A DNA stretch of 64,000 nt, from assembly GCF_019264345.1 (NCBI RefSeq), contig NZ_JAHVAO010000001.1, forward strand, positions 2,976,001-3,040,000, written 5' to 3'. The stretch comes from Marinobacter arenosus. GTDB lineage: Bacteria; Pseudomonadota; Gammaproteobacteria; Pseudomonadales; Oleiphilaceae. A model generated the notes under the pieces. The model worked only from the letters and a program-made list of their open reading frames with translations, had not been told where the DNA came from and did not search any database. Both the position numbers and the translations under genes were made by a program. This document shows positions 25,406-34,304 of the stretch, one piece after another (within the stretch, counting starts at the first letter, position 1; every line of letters starts with the position of its first letter).

Positions 25406-26137
25406 TTATTCCGACGCAGTCTCTTCGTCTGCCTGCGGGTTGATGTCCAGCAGCTCAACGTCGAAGACCAGTGTCTCGTTCGGACCGATGGCGCGGTTGC
25501 CACCCGGACCGTAGGCGAGATCCGCTGGAATGTAGAGCTTGTACCGGGCACCCTCGCTCATCAGCTGCAGGCCCTCGGTCCAGCCGGGAATGACCTGGTT
25601 CAGAGCGAACGTAACCGGCTCGCCGCGCTCGCGGGAGCTGTCGAACACTTCGCCGGACAGCAGTTCACCGGTGTAATGGACCTGAACGGTATCGGAGGCG
25701 GCAGGCTTTTCGCCGGAACCCTCTTCGAGAACCTCGAACTGCAGGCCGGACTCGGTGGTCTCCACTTCCTCTCGGTTGGCGTTTTCAGCCAGGAAAGCTT
25801 CGCCGGCCTCTTTGTTCTTCTGGGCCAGCTCTTCCATCTGCTGGGACTGCTTCTGCTGCATCTCCTGCTGGTAGGCCATCAGCGCCTGCTGAATTTCCTC
25901 ACGGCTCATGCGCTGGACGTTTTCATCTCCGGAATGACCGTGCTGGATGCCCTGGAGGAACTGGTCCATCTGCAGATCCGGAAGGTCATTGCTCATACGC
26001 TCACCGAGCACCAGGCCCATGCCGTAGCTGACTTTCTGGTCGGTCGACTCCAGCTTCGGGTCTTCTGGGGTCTCGGGCGGGGTCGAGCAGCCAGCGACGA
26101 TACCGGTCATTGCCAGTGCAAGCAGTGTTTTCTTCAT
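25406..26137 (-). CDS. FKBP-type peptidyl-prolyl isomerase lipoprotein (FkpA/Mip type)
   Basis: Envelope folding catalyst, 243 residues. The lipobox VAGC puts the lipidated Cys at residue 17, so it is a lipoprotein. Residues 30-125 form the FKBP_N helical dimerisation arm (LESTDQKVSYGMGLVLGERM onward, with a Gln/Lys-rich coiled coil), and residues 140-235 the FKBP domain with VQVHYTGELLSGEVFDSS, VIPGWTEGLQLM and YIPADLAYG. Ends at the terminator shared with rsd. Confidence 0.93.
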   Translation of the reverse strand: MKKTLLALAMTGIVAGCSTPPETPEDPKLESTDQKVSYGMGLVLGERMSNDLPDLQMDQFLQGIQHGHSGDENVQRMSREEIQQALMAYQQEMQQKQSQQMEELAQKNKEAGEAFLAENANREEVETTESGLQFEVLEEGSGEKPAASDTVQVHYTGELLSGEVFDSSRERGEPVTFALNQVIPGWTEGLQLMSEGARYKLYIPADLAYGPGGNRAIGPNETLVFDVELLDINPQADEETASE

Positions 26138-26261
26138 TGCTTCATCCTTTGACGTAGGTACAGGGGCGCTTGCCCCAAAAGGTGTATGTCAGAACGCAGA
26201 AGGTAACGGGTTCTGTCGGCAGTTGCCACTGAACATGTGTTAAGAAACCGGACGGTTCCGG

Positions 26262-26645
26262 TCAGCTGCCATTCACGCCGGCGGTCGGGCCCAGTGAGAA
26301 GGGGGCGCTGTAGGGGGACTGCCAGTCGGTTTCCGGGTCTGTGGCCCGGTTCCGGGACAGCTCTTTTTCCGGGCGTTCAATGGCCAGGGTGTTCCACGGG
26401 CCGTTGGCCGGTGGTTGGTCCGCGTAGTGCCAGCTGCCGTCCGTGTCCTGCCATTTGAACACGATGTCGGGTCCGTCCGTTGTTACCGGCGACGGAACCA
26501 GGCCCTCGAAGGCCGGGATTTCCGGCTGTGTCTCTTCCGCAACCGGTTCTGAAACCTGTTCAGGCGCCTGGAGGCCGAAGAAAATCAACAACAGCAGCAA
26601 GCCGAGGGCCGGAAACGAGAGCCGGATGAGCCATTTCATCATCAT
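26262..26645 (-). CDS. DUF4124-type membrane-anchored protein
   Basis: 127 residues. An N-terminal hydrophobic helix (residues 5-25) anchors it, followed by an acidic Pro/Glu-rich linker and the short DUF4124 motif 'FKWQDTDGSWHYADQPP' near residue 64, which resembles the small beta-hairpin found in many gammaproteobacterial envelope proteins. Function unknown. Its start overlaps the stop of the TIGR02444 gene by 4 bp, so the pair is translationally coupled. Confidence 0.8.
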   Translation of the reverse strand: MMMKWLIRLSFPALGLLLLLIFFGLQAPEQVSEPVAEETQPEIPAFEGLVPSPVTTDGPDIVFKWQDTDGSWHYADQPPANGPWNTLAIERPEKELSRNRATDPETDWQSPYSAPFSLGPTAGVNGS

Positions 26646-27199
26646 GGCTGGGGTTCTCCCTTGGAGACGTCGGCCAGTGCACTGACCAGTGTATTCAGTA
26701 AAGGCTCCGCACGCCGGGCTCTGGCCGTGGTGGGGGCGGCAGCCTCAAGATTCGCATGGATCAGCTGTTCGCGTCCGTGCATGTTGCCGGTTTTCGGATT
26801 GTTGGTCATCAGTGTTTGCCAGGCCAGTGCCAATTCGATGCGTTCTGCGTCCAGCTCCAGGCCGGCAACGCCACTGCGTAGTTTGTTGAGATCCGAACGT
26901 GTCTTCGGAAGCAATTGCCGCACGGTGCGCAGGGCGCCGGTTACATGGCTGCGCCACTCTGTTACCGTAGCGTCCTCTGAGCCAGTGTACGTTCTGCCAT
27001 TCAGTGCCAACCATGTGGCGCACAGGATTCGAGTGACACTCCAGCCCTGTGTTTGTAGTGCCAGGCAAGCCTCCTGGACGCCTGCCTTTTGCCAGAATGT
27101 GAGAGCAAAACGCCACAACGGGTTATCTGGTTCCAATTGTTCTGGAATTTTCAGGTTTTCTGCCGGAGTTTCCGTGTGGCTTTCGCGTGAAACCGGCAT
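26642..27199 (-). CDS. TIGR02444 family protein
   Basis: 185 residues, predicted helical and cytoplasmic, function unknown. The family pattern is clear: 'NPLWRFALTFWQKAGVQEACLALQTQGWSVTRILCATWLALNGR' corresponds to the conserved W-x-x-x-L...V...LQ...G.DVN..L...W. The start at 27199 is chosen because the family begins shortly before 'LEPDNPLWRF'; the frame runs further upstream into the ABC-F gene on the other strand. In Pseudomonas-like genomes this gene is also found divergent from an ABC-F ATPase gene. Confidence 0.85.
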   Translation of the reverse strand: MPVSRESHTETPAENLKIPEQLEPDNPLWRFALTFWQKAGVQEACLALQTQGWSVTRILCATWLALNGRTYTGSEDATVTEWRSHVTGALRTVRQLLPKTRSDLNKLRSGVAGLELDAERIELALAWQTLMTNNPKTGNMHGREQLIHANLEAAAPTTARARRAEPLLNTLVSALADVSKGEPQP

Positions 27200-27245
27200 G
27201 ACAACCGAGCCTTCTCTTAAATCTGTACGTTGATAAAATGAAATC

Positions 27246-29195
27246 ATGTTAACGATAACCGAACTCAGTTTACAACGGGGTGGCGTCTGGTTGCTACAGT
27301 CGGTCGACCTCACGGTTCAGCCCGGTCAGCGTGTGGCAATTGTCGGCGCCAATGGCGCTGGAAAATCCAGTCTGTTCCAGCTGTTACTGGGTGAGCTGGC
27401 GCCGGAGCAGGGTAGCGTTTCGCTGCCGGGCGGCTGCCGGATTGCCCACATGGCCCAGGAAGTGGAAGCCTCCGGACGCAGCGCCCGGGATTTTGTCCTG
27501 GACGGCGATCTCGATCTACGTCGCCTGGAGTCGGAGCTCGCCGATGCCGAGGCGCGCGGTGATGACCATGCCCAGGCCCGGATTCATGGCGAACTGGACG
27601 TTCATGAAGCCTGGTCGGCGCCTCGTCGGGCCGAAGCCCTGCTGCGAGGCCTTGGATTTTCCGATCAGGATACCGATCGGCCGGTGTCGGCATTCTCTGG
27701 TGGCTGGCGCATTCGGCTCAATCTTGCCCAGGCGCTGATGCGGCCGTCGGACCTGTTGCTGCTGGATGAGCCAACCAACCACCTGGACCTCGATGCCTGC
27801 CTCTGGCTGGAGAACTGGCTCCGCCGTTACCCGGGCACCCTGCTGTTTATTTCCCACGACCGGGATTTCATGGACCGGGTCGCCACTCATGTGGTGCACT
27901 TCGACCAGCGCAAGCTGGAGCTCTACACCGGCAACTACACGGCTTTCGAGGGCCAGCGCAGCGAGCGACTGGCCCAGCAGCAGGCCGGCTTCGAGCGTCA
28001 ACAGGCACGCATCGCTGAAATTCAGCGTTTCATTGACCGTTTCAAGGCCAAGGCGACCAAGGCCCGGCAGGCCCAAAGTCGCGTCAAGGCGCTGGAGCGC
28101 ATGGAGCGAATCGCGCCCGCTCACATCGACTCGCCGTTCAGTTTCGAGTTTCCGGTGGCGGACAAGGTCTCCAACCCTCTGCTCTCCATCCGGAACGGGC
28201 AGGCCGGACACGGTTCGGTTCCGATCATCGATGGTATTAACCTTACCCTGTTGCCCGGCAGCCGAATTGGCCTTTTGGGCCCAAATGGCGCCGGCAAGTC
28301 CACGCTGATGGATGCCCTGCGGGGCGAGAGCACCTTGCTTGCTGGAGAACGGACCTGTGGCGAGCATCTGGCCATCGGCTATTTCGCCCAGCATCAGCTC
28401 GAATCCCTCGACCTTGATGCCAGCCCCTTTCTGCATTTGCAGCGACTGGCACCGAAAGCCTCCGAGCAGAGCATTCGCAATTTCCTCGGAGGATTCGATT
28501 TCCACGGTGATGAGGCGCTGAGCCCCATTCGCTCGTTTTCCGGTGGCGAGAAAGCCCGCGTGGCGCTGGCGGTGATCGCCTGGCAGAAACCGAACCTGCT
28601 GCTGCTGGATGAGCCGACCAACCACCTGGACCTGGAAATGCGTCAGGCCCTGACCATGGCCCTGCAGAACTTTGAGGGCGCCATCGTGGTGGTTTCCCAC
28701 GATCGTCACCTGTTGCGCAACACGGTCGATGAATTCTGGCTGGTCAATGAGGGCAAGGTGACGGAGTACCAGGGAGACCTGGAGGATTACGAGCGCTGGC
28801 TGGCGGACCGGCGCAAGGAGGATGGCGAGGCTCCCCGGCGGCGGGACGATAGCGCCCAGGCTTCGGCGTCGGTTCAGCCGGAGGCTGCCATCGGCGAGAG
28901 TGCGGACGACAGGAAAGCGCGCAAGCGGGCTGAGGCGGCCCTCCGACAAAAACTCAGTCCCTATCGCAAGCAGCAGTCAGCGCTGGAAAGGGACATGGAC
29001 AGCCTGCAGCAAACGTTAAAGGCGGTCGAGGCGGATCTTGCCAATCCAGAGCTTTATGAAGCCGGCGGAAAGGCCATGCTGCAGGAGTTATTGGGTAAGC
29101 AGGCAGAGGCCCGGGGGCGCCTGGAGGAGGTCGAGGCTCAGTGGCTGGAGGTGAGTGAAACGGTGGAATCCCTGGAAGGGGAGCTGACCGGCTAG
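27246..29195 (+). CDS. yheS: ABC-F family ATPase, YheS-like
   Basis: Soluble ribosome-associated ATPase with two tandem ABC domains, 649 residues. First Walker A GANGAGKSS is at 34-42 with signature FSGGWRIRL and Walker B LLLLDEPTNHLD. The inter-domain arm and P-site tRNA-interaction linker (about 230-300, rich in Gln, Arg and Lys) follow, then a second set GPNGAGKST, FSGGEKARVALA and LLLLDEPTNHLD. A charged C-terminal extension (520-649) ends in a coiled coil. The C-terminal length and linker favour YheS over Uup or EttA. Confidence 0.92.
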   Translation: MLTITELSLQRGGVWLLQSVDLTVQPGQRVAIVGANGAGKSSLFQLLLGELAPEQGSVSLPGGCRIAHMAQEVEASGRSARDFVLDGDLDLRRLESELADAEARGDDHAQARIHGELDVHEAWSAPRRAEALLRGLGFSDQDTDRPVSAFSGGWRIRLNLAQALMRPSDLLLLDEPTNHLDLDACLWLENWLRRYPGTLLFISHDRDFMDRVATHVVHFDQRKLELYTGNYTAFEGQRSERLAQQQAGFERQQARIAEIQRFIDRFKAKATKARQAQSRVKALERMERIAPAHIDSPFSFEFPVADKVSNPLLSIRNGQAGHGSVPIIDGINLTLLPGSRIGLLGPNGAGKSTLMDALRGESTLLAGERTCGEHLAIGYFAQHQLESLDLDASPFLHLQRLAPKASEQSIRNFLGGFDFHGDEALSPIRSFSGGEKARVALAVIAWQKPNLLLLDEPTNHLDLEMRQALTMALQNFEGAIVVVSHDRHLLRNTVDEFWLVNEGKVTEYQGDLEDYERWLADRRKEDGEAPRRRDDSAQASASVQPEAAIGESADDRKARKRAEAALRQKLSPYRKQQSALERDMDSLQQTLKAVEADLANPELYEAGGKAMLQELLGKQAEARGRLEEVEAQWLEVSETVESLEGELTG

Positions 29196-29201
29196 GCCCC
29201 A

Positions 29202-30728
29202 TCAGTCTCCGGCTATGAGCAGTTCGAAATCCTGTTTGGACAGGTAATCGCGCTCGTTTTCCAGATCGGCCCGCGTGAGCGGGCGATCATCCAGCCAGCC
29301 TTCGGCAAACTCAAGTACCAGCTTGTTGTCGTGGGCGTGCAGCGTGAAGTCGGGCGGGGATTCCAGGTTGCGAGGGTGTTGTATCAGTACGGCAAGGCGC
29401 ACGAGCACACACAGGTAACGCAGTCGGGTCCGGTCTTCCGGATCCAGACCCTCGAAAATGGCCGGAGAAAACTTGCGCCGGTGGCCCCGAACGAGTGTTG
29501 CCAGATCGCGCTGGAACTGCTGGCTGAAGCCGGGCAGGTCCGAGTAACGCAACAGATAGGCCCCGTGCTTGTGATACTGGCTGTGGGAGATGGTCAGACC
29601 GATCTCGTGCAGGCGGCACGCCCAGCGAAGCACTTCCTCGTCACTGAGCGTTCTCAGTCCCCAGGTGTCGGCGACCTGCTCCCAGGCGGCCACGGCGGTG
29701 GCTTCCACCGCGGCGCCATGCTCCTGGTCAACGTGGTAGCGTTCCTGCAACGCCGAGATGGTTCGCTCGCGGACGTCTTCGTGGCAGATGCGACCGGCGA
29801 TGTCATACAGCAGGCCTTCCCGCAGCGCGCCATCGGCGAACTCCATTTCCTCGATGCCCAGGGACTGGAAGGCGGCCATCAGGATGGCAAAGCCGGCCGG
29901 GAAAATGTTCTGGCGATCTGAACGAACCCCGAGCTCCCCCAGTTTTTCGGTCTTTCCCATATCCACCAGACGTTTGCGAAGCTCCTGCATCCCTTCTCTG
30001 GTGATGGTGCCATCGGAGATCTTCAGGCTGGCCAGGGCACTGGCGATGGCCTTGATGGAGCCGGACGACCCAACCGCACTCTGCCAACCGACCGAGCGGA
30101 AATGCCGGCGGATGTTCAGGAGTTCCAGTTCGGCGTGGGTGATGGCCTTGTCCATCTGCCGGCGGGTGATCTTGCCATCCGGGAAGTAGCGGTTGCGGAA
30201 CGAGACGCAGCCCATGTGCAGGCTTTCGAGCACCTGGGGTTCGAAACGCTGGCCGATAATAAACTCGGTGCTGCCGCCCCCGATATCGATCACCAGCCGG
30301 CGACCGACGTCGTCCGACAGGGTGTGGGACACCCCCAGGTAAATCAGACGGGCCTCTTCCCGTCCGGCGATGATCTCCACCGGGTAGCCCAGTACTTCCT
30401 CGGCCCGGTCCATGAACTCCCGTGCGTTTCGGGCCACCCGGAGGGCATTGGTGCCAACGATCTGGACCGATTCCGGCGGCATGCCATTCAGGCGTTGGGC
30501 AAACCGGCTGAGACACGCCAGGCCGCGTTCCTGGGCTTCGGGGGTCAGGCGATTGAATTCGTCGAGGCCGGCGCCAAGCTGAACCTTTTCGCCCATTTTT
30601 TCCAGGGTACGGATCTCTCCGTGCACCAGCCGGGCAACGACCATGTGAAAACTGTTGGAGCCCATATCGATGGCTGCCAGAACCTCTGATGAGGGGGCAG
30701 CGCTTTCGGCAGTGGATGCGGCCGTCAC
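29202..30728 (-). CDS. ppx: Exopolyphosphatase
   Basis: Releases phosphate from the ends of long-chain polyphosphate and in many bacteria also hydrolyses pppGpp; 508 residues. The ASKHA fold motifs are AAIDMGSNSFHMVVAR (about 18-33) and the second phosphate loop DIGGGSTEFIIG, with the HD-like helical C-terminal half (WACRLHEIGLTISHSQYHKHG). Ppx and trxA-rho adjacency is known from Pseudomonas; the polyphosphate kinase that usually flanks ppx is not here. Convergent with yheS with a 6-bp gap. Confidence 0.93.
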   Translation of the reverse strand: MTAASTAESAAPSSEVLAAIDMGSNSFHMVVARLVHGEIRTLEKMGEKVQLGAGLDEFNRLTPEAQERGLACLSRFAQRLNGMPPESVQIVGTNALRVARNAREFMDRAEEVLGYPVEIIAGREEARLIYLGVSHTLSDDVGRRLVIDIGGGSTEFIIGQRFEPQVLESLHMGCVSFRNRYFPDGKITRRQMDKAITHAELELLNIRRHFRSVGWQSAVGSSGSIKAIASALASLKISDGTITREGMQELRKRLVDMGKTEKLGELGVRSDRQNIFPAGFAILMAAFQSLGIEEMEFADGALREGLLYDIAGRICHEDVRERTISALQERYHVDQEHGAAVEATAVAAWEQVADTWGLRTLSDEEVLRWACRLHEIGLTISHSQYHKHGAYLLRYSDLPGFSQQFQRDLATLVRGHRRKFSPAIFEGLDPEDRTRLRYLCVLVRLAVLIQHPRNLESPPDFTLHAHDNKLVLEFAEGWLDDRPLTRADLENERDYLSKQDFELLIAGD

Positions 30729-30975
30729 GTTGGTCGGAATCCTTTTAAGGTTAGCGTTCGCGCTACTATAAGCGAAATCCCTCAGGGCTGTCAGTAATGC
30801 GCAGGCCGATCTACCGCTTCACATACTGCGGACCAATCGCGTAAAGTATGCCGTATCTCGATTAGGGTGAGGGGCTGCCGATTCATTGGCCGCCCTTCAG
30901 CGAAGTGAACAGCGCCTTGCCGCAGTGTGACAAACAGGCTGGCATCAGGTAGGGCGCACGAATCAGGAAATGGTA

Positions 30976-31302
30976 ATGAGCGGAAATATCGTAAACGTAA
31001 CCGACGCTTCTTTTGAGCAGGACGTACTGCAGTCCGACGTTCCGGTACTGGTTGACTACTGGGCGGAGTGGTGCGGTCCCTGCAAGATGATTGCGCCGGT
31101 ACTGGAAGAGATTGCCGACGAGTACGATGGCAAGCTGAAGATCTGCAAGCTGAACATCGATGAGAACGAGCAGACTCCGCCCAAGTTCAACATCCGCGGT
31201 ATTCCGACCCTGATGCTGTTCAAAAACGGCAACGTCGATGCAACCAAGGTGGGCGCCCTGTCCAAGTCGCAACTGGCGGCGTTCCTGGACAGCAATCTCT
31301 GA
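30976..31302 (+). CDS. trxA: Thioredoxin 1
   Basis: General cytoplasmic disulfide reductase, 108 residues. Active site W32-C33-G34-P35-C36 with '[20 protein letters not shown]', cis-proline loop 'GIPTLMLF' and C-terminal helix are standard. The ATG at 30976 is preferred over ATG 30970, because AGGAAA at 30965-30970 is the ribosome-binding site and would overlap the earlier codon. Followed by a strong terminator. In many gammaproteobacteria rho lies directly downstream; here a molybdopterin operon lies in between on the other strand. Confidence 0.97.
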   Translation: MSGNIVNVTDASFEQDVLQSDVPVLVDYWAEWCGPCKMIAPVLEEIADEYDGKLKICKLNIDENEQTPPKFNIRGIPTLMLFKNGNVDATKVGALSKSQLAAFLDSNL

Positions 31303-31319
31303 TTGCCGACCGGTTAAGC

Positions 31320-31358
31320 AAAACCGCCCCTGAGTAACGGCTCACGGGCGGTTTTTTT
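31320..31358. terminator. Intrinsic terminator between trxA and moaE
   Basis: ACCGCCC and GGGCGGT close a long stem whose inner part is TGAG/CTCA with a TAACGG loop; seven T follow on the + strand and A's precede, so it can serve both convergent genes. Confidence 0.88.
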
Positions 31359-31380
31359 GTGCCTGTGATGGCGCTCCTGA

Positions 31381-31827
31381 TTACTCCCAGGTTTTACTGC
31401 GAGCGACATCGGATTCCTTCTGTTCGACCCAGTGCTCACCCGATGCGGTGATTTCCTTTTTCCAAAAGGGGGCCGACGTCTTGAGCGCATCCATGATGAA
31501 CTGGCAGGCGGCAAACGCATCCTCCCGGTGGGCGCTGCAGACTCCGACAAACACGATCTGGTCCTGCAGGGCCAGGCGACCCACCCGGTGAATGACCCGG
31601 GCTTTGCGTACGCTCCAGCGGCTTGACGCTGTCTCAATCAAGTTGCCGATCACCTGTTCGGTCATGCCTGGGTAATGCTCCAGGTAGAGCCCCGTTACCC
31701 CTTTCATGTCCCCGCTGTCCCGCACCAGGCCCGTAAACGTGGCAATCGCCCCGGTCCCTGCGCCGCTGTCTCGCAGTTCGGCATACTCGGCAGCCGGATC
31801 AAAATCTTCGGTCTGGATCGAAATCAT
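31381..31827 (-). CDS. moaE: Molybdopterin synthase catalytic subunit
   Basis: Large subunit of MPT synthase, which uses MoaD thiocarboxylate to insert the dithiolene sulfurs into precursor Z; 148 residues. Family segments include 'GAGTGAIATFTGLVRD', 'LEHYPGMTE', 'IHRVGRL', 'VGVCSAHREDAF' and the active-site lysine region 'APFWKKEITASGEHWVE'. The ATG at 31827 follows the moaD stop by 1 nt (TGAGATG) and uses a GGAGG inside the moaD 3' end, so the two are coupled. Confidence 0.95.
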   Translation of the reverse strand: MISIQTEDFDPAAEYAELRDSGAGTGAIATFTGLVRDSGDMKGVTGLYLEHYPGMTEQVIGNLIETASSRWSVRKARVIHRVGRLALQDQIVFVGVCSAHREDAFAACQFIMDALKTSAPFWKKEITASGEHWVEQKESDVARSKTWE

Positions 31828-31828
31828 C

Positions 31829-32098
31829 TCAGCCTCCGGTGACCGGTGGGAAGAAGGCGACCTCATCGCCACCCTGAACGGCCGTTGAGGGTTTGGCCAT
31901 GGTCTGGTTGACCGCGATCATGACCGGCTGGCTGCCTTGAAGTTGCGCCCAGGGCCCACCGCGACGGGCCAGTTCGGCGAGAATCTGTCCGGTGGTCAGG
32001 CCCGGTTGCGCCGGCACGGTCAGTTGTTCCGCACCCAACTCTTCCCGCAGTCGGGCAAAAAAACGGATGGTGATGGTGTCTGTGGTTTCTGTGGTCAT
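31829..32098 (-). CDS. moaD: Molybdopterin synthase sulfur carrier subunit
   Basis: Ubiquitin-fold sulfur carrier, 89 residues, ending in the required Gly-Gly (FFPPVTGG) that is adenylated and thiocarboxylated. 'ITIRFFARLREELG' is the first beta-hairpin of the fold. It lies between moeA and moaE in one operon, ending 1 nt before moaE. Confidence 0.95.
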   Translation of the reverse strand: MTTETTDTITIRFFARLREELGAEQLTVPAQPGLTTGQILAELARRGGPWAQLQGSQPVMIAVNQTMAKPSTAVQGGDEVAFFPPVTGG

Positions 32099-32100
32099 AG

Positions 32101-33315
32101 TTATGCCAGAAGTTCATCGAACGAATAAAACGTTAGCACGTCGCCGGGTTTGACCGAAGTGTTCTCCGGGACCACCGCCAGGCCGCTTGCCCAGCAGGCC
32201 GAATTCAGAACCCCGGAGCTCTGGTTCGAGTAGGCGGCGATGCACACCTGTCCGTCCCGCAACTCCTTGCGCGCACGAACAAATTCCCGGCGAATGGAGC
32301 CGGTGTCGATCTGGAAGGCCGCCGGCAGGCGTTCACCGGTAAGCTCGGTGTGGAGTCGGCCCTGACGCTTGCGTATGAGCGGCATTCCGATCATCAGAAA
32401 CGTAACCAGCACCGAGGCCGGATTACCCGGGAGACCCAGAACAGGCGTACCACCGATCTCGCCAAACGCCAGAGGTTTGCCCGGTTTGATGGCCAGGCGC
32501 CAGAGTGAGAGGTCGCCGGAATCCTCCAGCACCGCCCGGACATGGTCTTCCTCGCCCACGGATACGCCACCGCTGGTGATGATCAGGTCGGCGCGGTCCG
32601 CCGCCTGTTGCAGGGCGTTCCGGGTGGCCTGTCGGGTATCCTCGACGGATTCGCACAGCACCACCTCGCAGCCGGCAAGTTCAAGCAGACCAAGCAGGGT
32701 GAAGCGATTGGTGTTGTAGATCTGGCCTGGTCCCAACGGCTTTCCCGGGTCCACCAGCTCGTCGCCGGTGGTCAGGATGGCGACTCTCAGCTTCGCCAGG
32801 ACCGGCACCCGCGCGACGCCCATGGAGGCAAGCAGGCCCATTTCCTGAGGGCGAATGCGGGTTCCCCGGGGCAGGGCGAGGTTGCCTACGGCAAGATCCT
32901 GGCCGCGGCGACGGATGTTCTGGCCCTCGGTCACCTCGGCCAATACCGAGATCCCGGCGTCCGAGGTTTCGACACGCTCCTGCATGACCACCGAATCCGC
33001 ACCGGGGGGGATCTCCGAGCCGGTGAAGATCCGTGCGGCGGTGCCCGGCGTCAACGGCTGTGGTGGCTCGCCGGCCGGGATGCGGGCCGAAACCGGGAGC
33101 GGTTTGCCGGGTTGCAGGTCCCGACAGCGCAGCGCGTATCCATCCACGGCGCTGTTGTCTGCCGGGGGGACGTCGGCGGGTACGGTCTGGTCTTCCGCCA
33201 GAATACGGTTCAGGCTGTCGGTCAAGTTGACCGTTTCGGTTTCAGTCATCGTCGGCGCCCTGGCCAGCAAGTGTGCCAGGGCATCTTCCAGAGGGGTCAG
33301 TTCGTGGCCGGCCAT
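32101..33315 (-). CDS. moeA: Molybdopterin molybdenumtransferase
   Basis: Inserts molybdate into adenylated molybdopterin; 404 residues. Motifs: 'PPADNSAVDGYALR' near residue 50, 'GSEIPPGAD', 'TTGDELVDPG', 'SGGVSVGEEDHV', 'IKPGKPLAFG' and 'LPGNPASVLVTF'. The ATG at 33315, with AAGGAG upstream on the minus strand, is chosen over a longer open frame whose first 57 codons show no family resemblance. Operon order is moaB-moeA-moaD-moaE; moaA, moaC and mobA are not in the window. Confidence 0.95.
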   Translation of the reverse strand: MAGHELTPLEDALAHLLARAPTMTETETVNLTDSLNRILAEDQTVPADVPPADNSAVDGYALRCRDLQPGKPLPVSARIPAGEPPQPLTPGTAARIFTGSEIPPGADSVVMQERVETSDAGISVLAEVTEGQNIRRRGQDLAVGNLALPRGTRIRPQEMGLLASMGVARVPVLAKLRVAILTTGDELVDPGKPLGPGQIYNTNRFTLLGLLELAGCEVVLCESVEDTRQATRNALQQAADRADLIITSGGVSVGEEDHVRAVLEDSGDLSLWRLAIKPGKPLAFGEIGGTPVLGLPGNPASVLVTFLMIGMPLIRKRQGRLHTELTGERLPAAFQIDTGSIRREFVRARKELRDGQVCIAAYSNQSSGVLNSACWASGLAVVPENTSVKPGDVLTFYSFDELLA

Positions 33316-33353
33316 CGGGTCTCTACTCCTTGCGGTGTCGCTGCCTTCGGGAA

Positions 33354-33926
33354 CTAGCGTTTGGCACGGGTGCCAACGGTTTCGTGCAGCCGCTGGTACG
33401 GAAGCTCCGGCTTGCGCAGCACGAGCCCGGAGAAGTTGCAGGGGGCGTGGCGGCTGTCCAGTTGTGAGCTCAGGATGCCGTTCCACCCGGTCCGGCAGGC
33501 GCCCGTTGAACCCGGCAGGCAGAAAATGACCGTATGGTTGGCCAGGCCACCGAAGGCCCGGGATTGAACGGTGGAAGAGCCAATTTCTGACGCCGAGAGG
33601 CGACGGAACTCTTCACCAAATCCTTCAATCTTCTTGTCCAGGAGCGGTTTGACCGCTTCGGGGGTGCTGTCGCGTTCGGAGAACCCCGTGCCACCCGTGA
33701 TGATGACGGCGTGGATCTCCTGGTCCGCAATCCAGTTGGCCACCAGGGCGCGCACCAGATAGATGTCGTCAGGCAGGATCCTCCTGGTCACCAGCGTGTG
33801 GCCATACTCGATGATGCTGTCTTCAAGGAACTGGCCTGAGGTGTCCTGGTCGGGCCCCCGGGTGTCAGAGACGGTCAGAAGGGCGATGTTCAGAGGTTTG
33901 AGTTCGCCGGTGAGTTCGCTGCTCAT
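33354..33926 (-). CDS. moaB: Molybdenum cofactor biosynthesis protein MoaB
   Basis: 190 residues, MogA/MoaB fold, thought to adenylate molybdopterin before MoeA acts. Motifs: 'IALLTVSDTRGPDQDTSG', 'IITGGTGFSERDSTPEA' and 'CLPGSTGACRTGWNGI'. The ATG at 33926 has GGAG 8-9 nt upstream on the minus strand and starts MSSELTGEL, the family length; the open frame upstream enters the intergenic region. First gene of the molybdopterin operon. Confidence 0.94.
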   Translation of the reverse strand: MSSELTGELKPLNIALLTVSDTRGPDQDTSGQFLEDSIIEYGHTLVTRRILPDDIYLVRALVANWIADQEIHAVIITGGTGFSERDSTPEAVKPLLDKKIEGFGEEFRRLSASEIGSSTVQSRAFGGLANHTVIFCLPGSTGACRTGWNGILSSQLDSRHAPCNFSGLVLRKPELPYQRLHETVGTRAKR

Positions 33927-34304
33927 GGAGTAGGCTCCGTAGAATGAAAGAAGGCTATGGTTATCAGTATCCGTATGACCGCCGGTGAATGGAAGGGGGT
34001 ATCCCTTCAGGGGGGCGGGCAGTGGTGGTTGCCGGACCCGGATCAGGGAGCTCGATGAAATTGGCGTTAATTTGGGCAGTGTACTTGACATTCGCCAGTC
34101 AGGTGGCCGATGATCGCTTTTGCCCGGCGAACGGTTGTTCCCACTCTCTGGCTTCAGTACCTTTAATTCCGGACTCCATCTACAACCGGTTGCTCCATCT
34201 GGCCAGCATCAAGTTCAACGATTTTAATTATTGATCAATCCGTTCAGGGGCACCCCTGTCATCCCATTATTCGCTTACTTCCATTCCTGAAAATCCAACA
34301 AACT
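33927..34304. other. 378-bp divergent intergenic region between moaB and rho
   Basis: No credible gene: a short open frame at 33989-34234 lacks a ribosome-binding site and family resemblance. The region must hold the moaB promoter on the left and the rho promoter and leader on the right. Visible elements are a TTGACA box (34085-34090), the palindrome ATTGATCAAT (34230-34239) and the inverted repeat CAGGGG-CA-CCCCTG (34245-34258), about 50 bp before rho. A long rho leader is expected, because rho autoregulates by premature termination in other bacteria. Confidence 0.6.
34085..34114 (+). promoter_or_regulatory. Candidate rho promoter
   Basis: A consensus -35 TTGACA (34085-34090) is followed after 18 bp by GATGAT (34109-34114), a fair -10. 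It would give a leader of about 180 nt before the rho start codon. Confidence 0.45.

Noticed and set aside
27200..27313. N-terminal extension of the TIGR02444 protein
   Set aside because: It would overlap the start of the divergent ABC-F gene and shows no conservation pattern; the Met at 27199 precedes the family domain.
33989..34234. 81-codon open frame in the moaB-rho gap
   Set aside because: No ribosome-binding site, no recognisable family, and it overlaps the likely rho promoter and leader.
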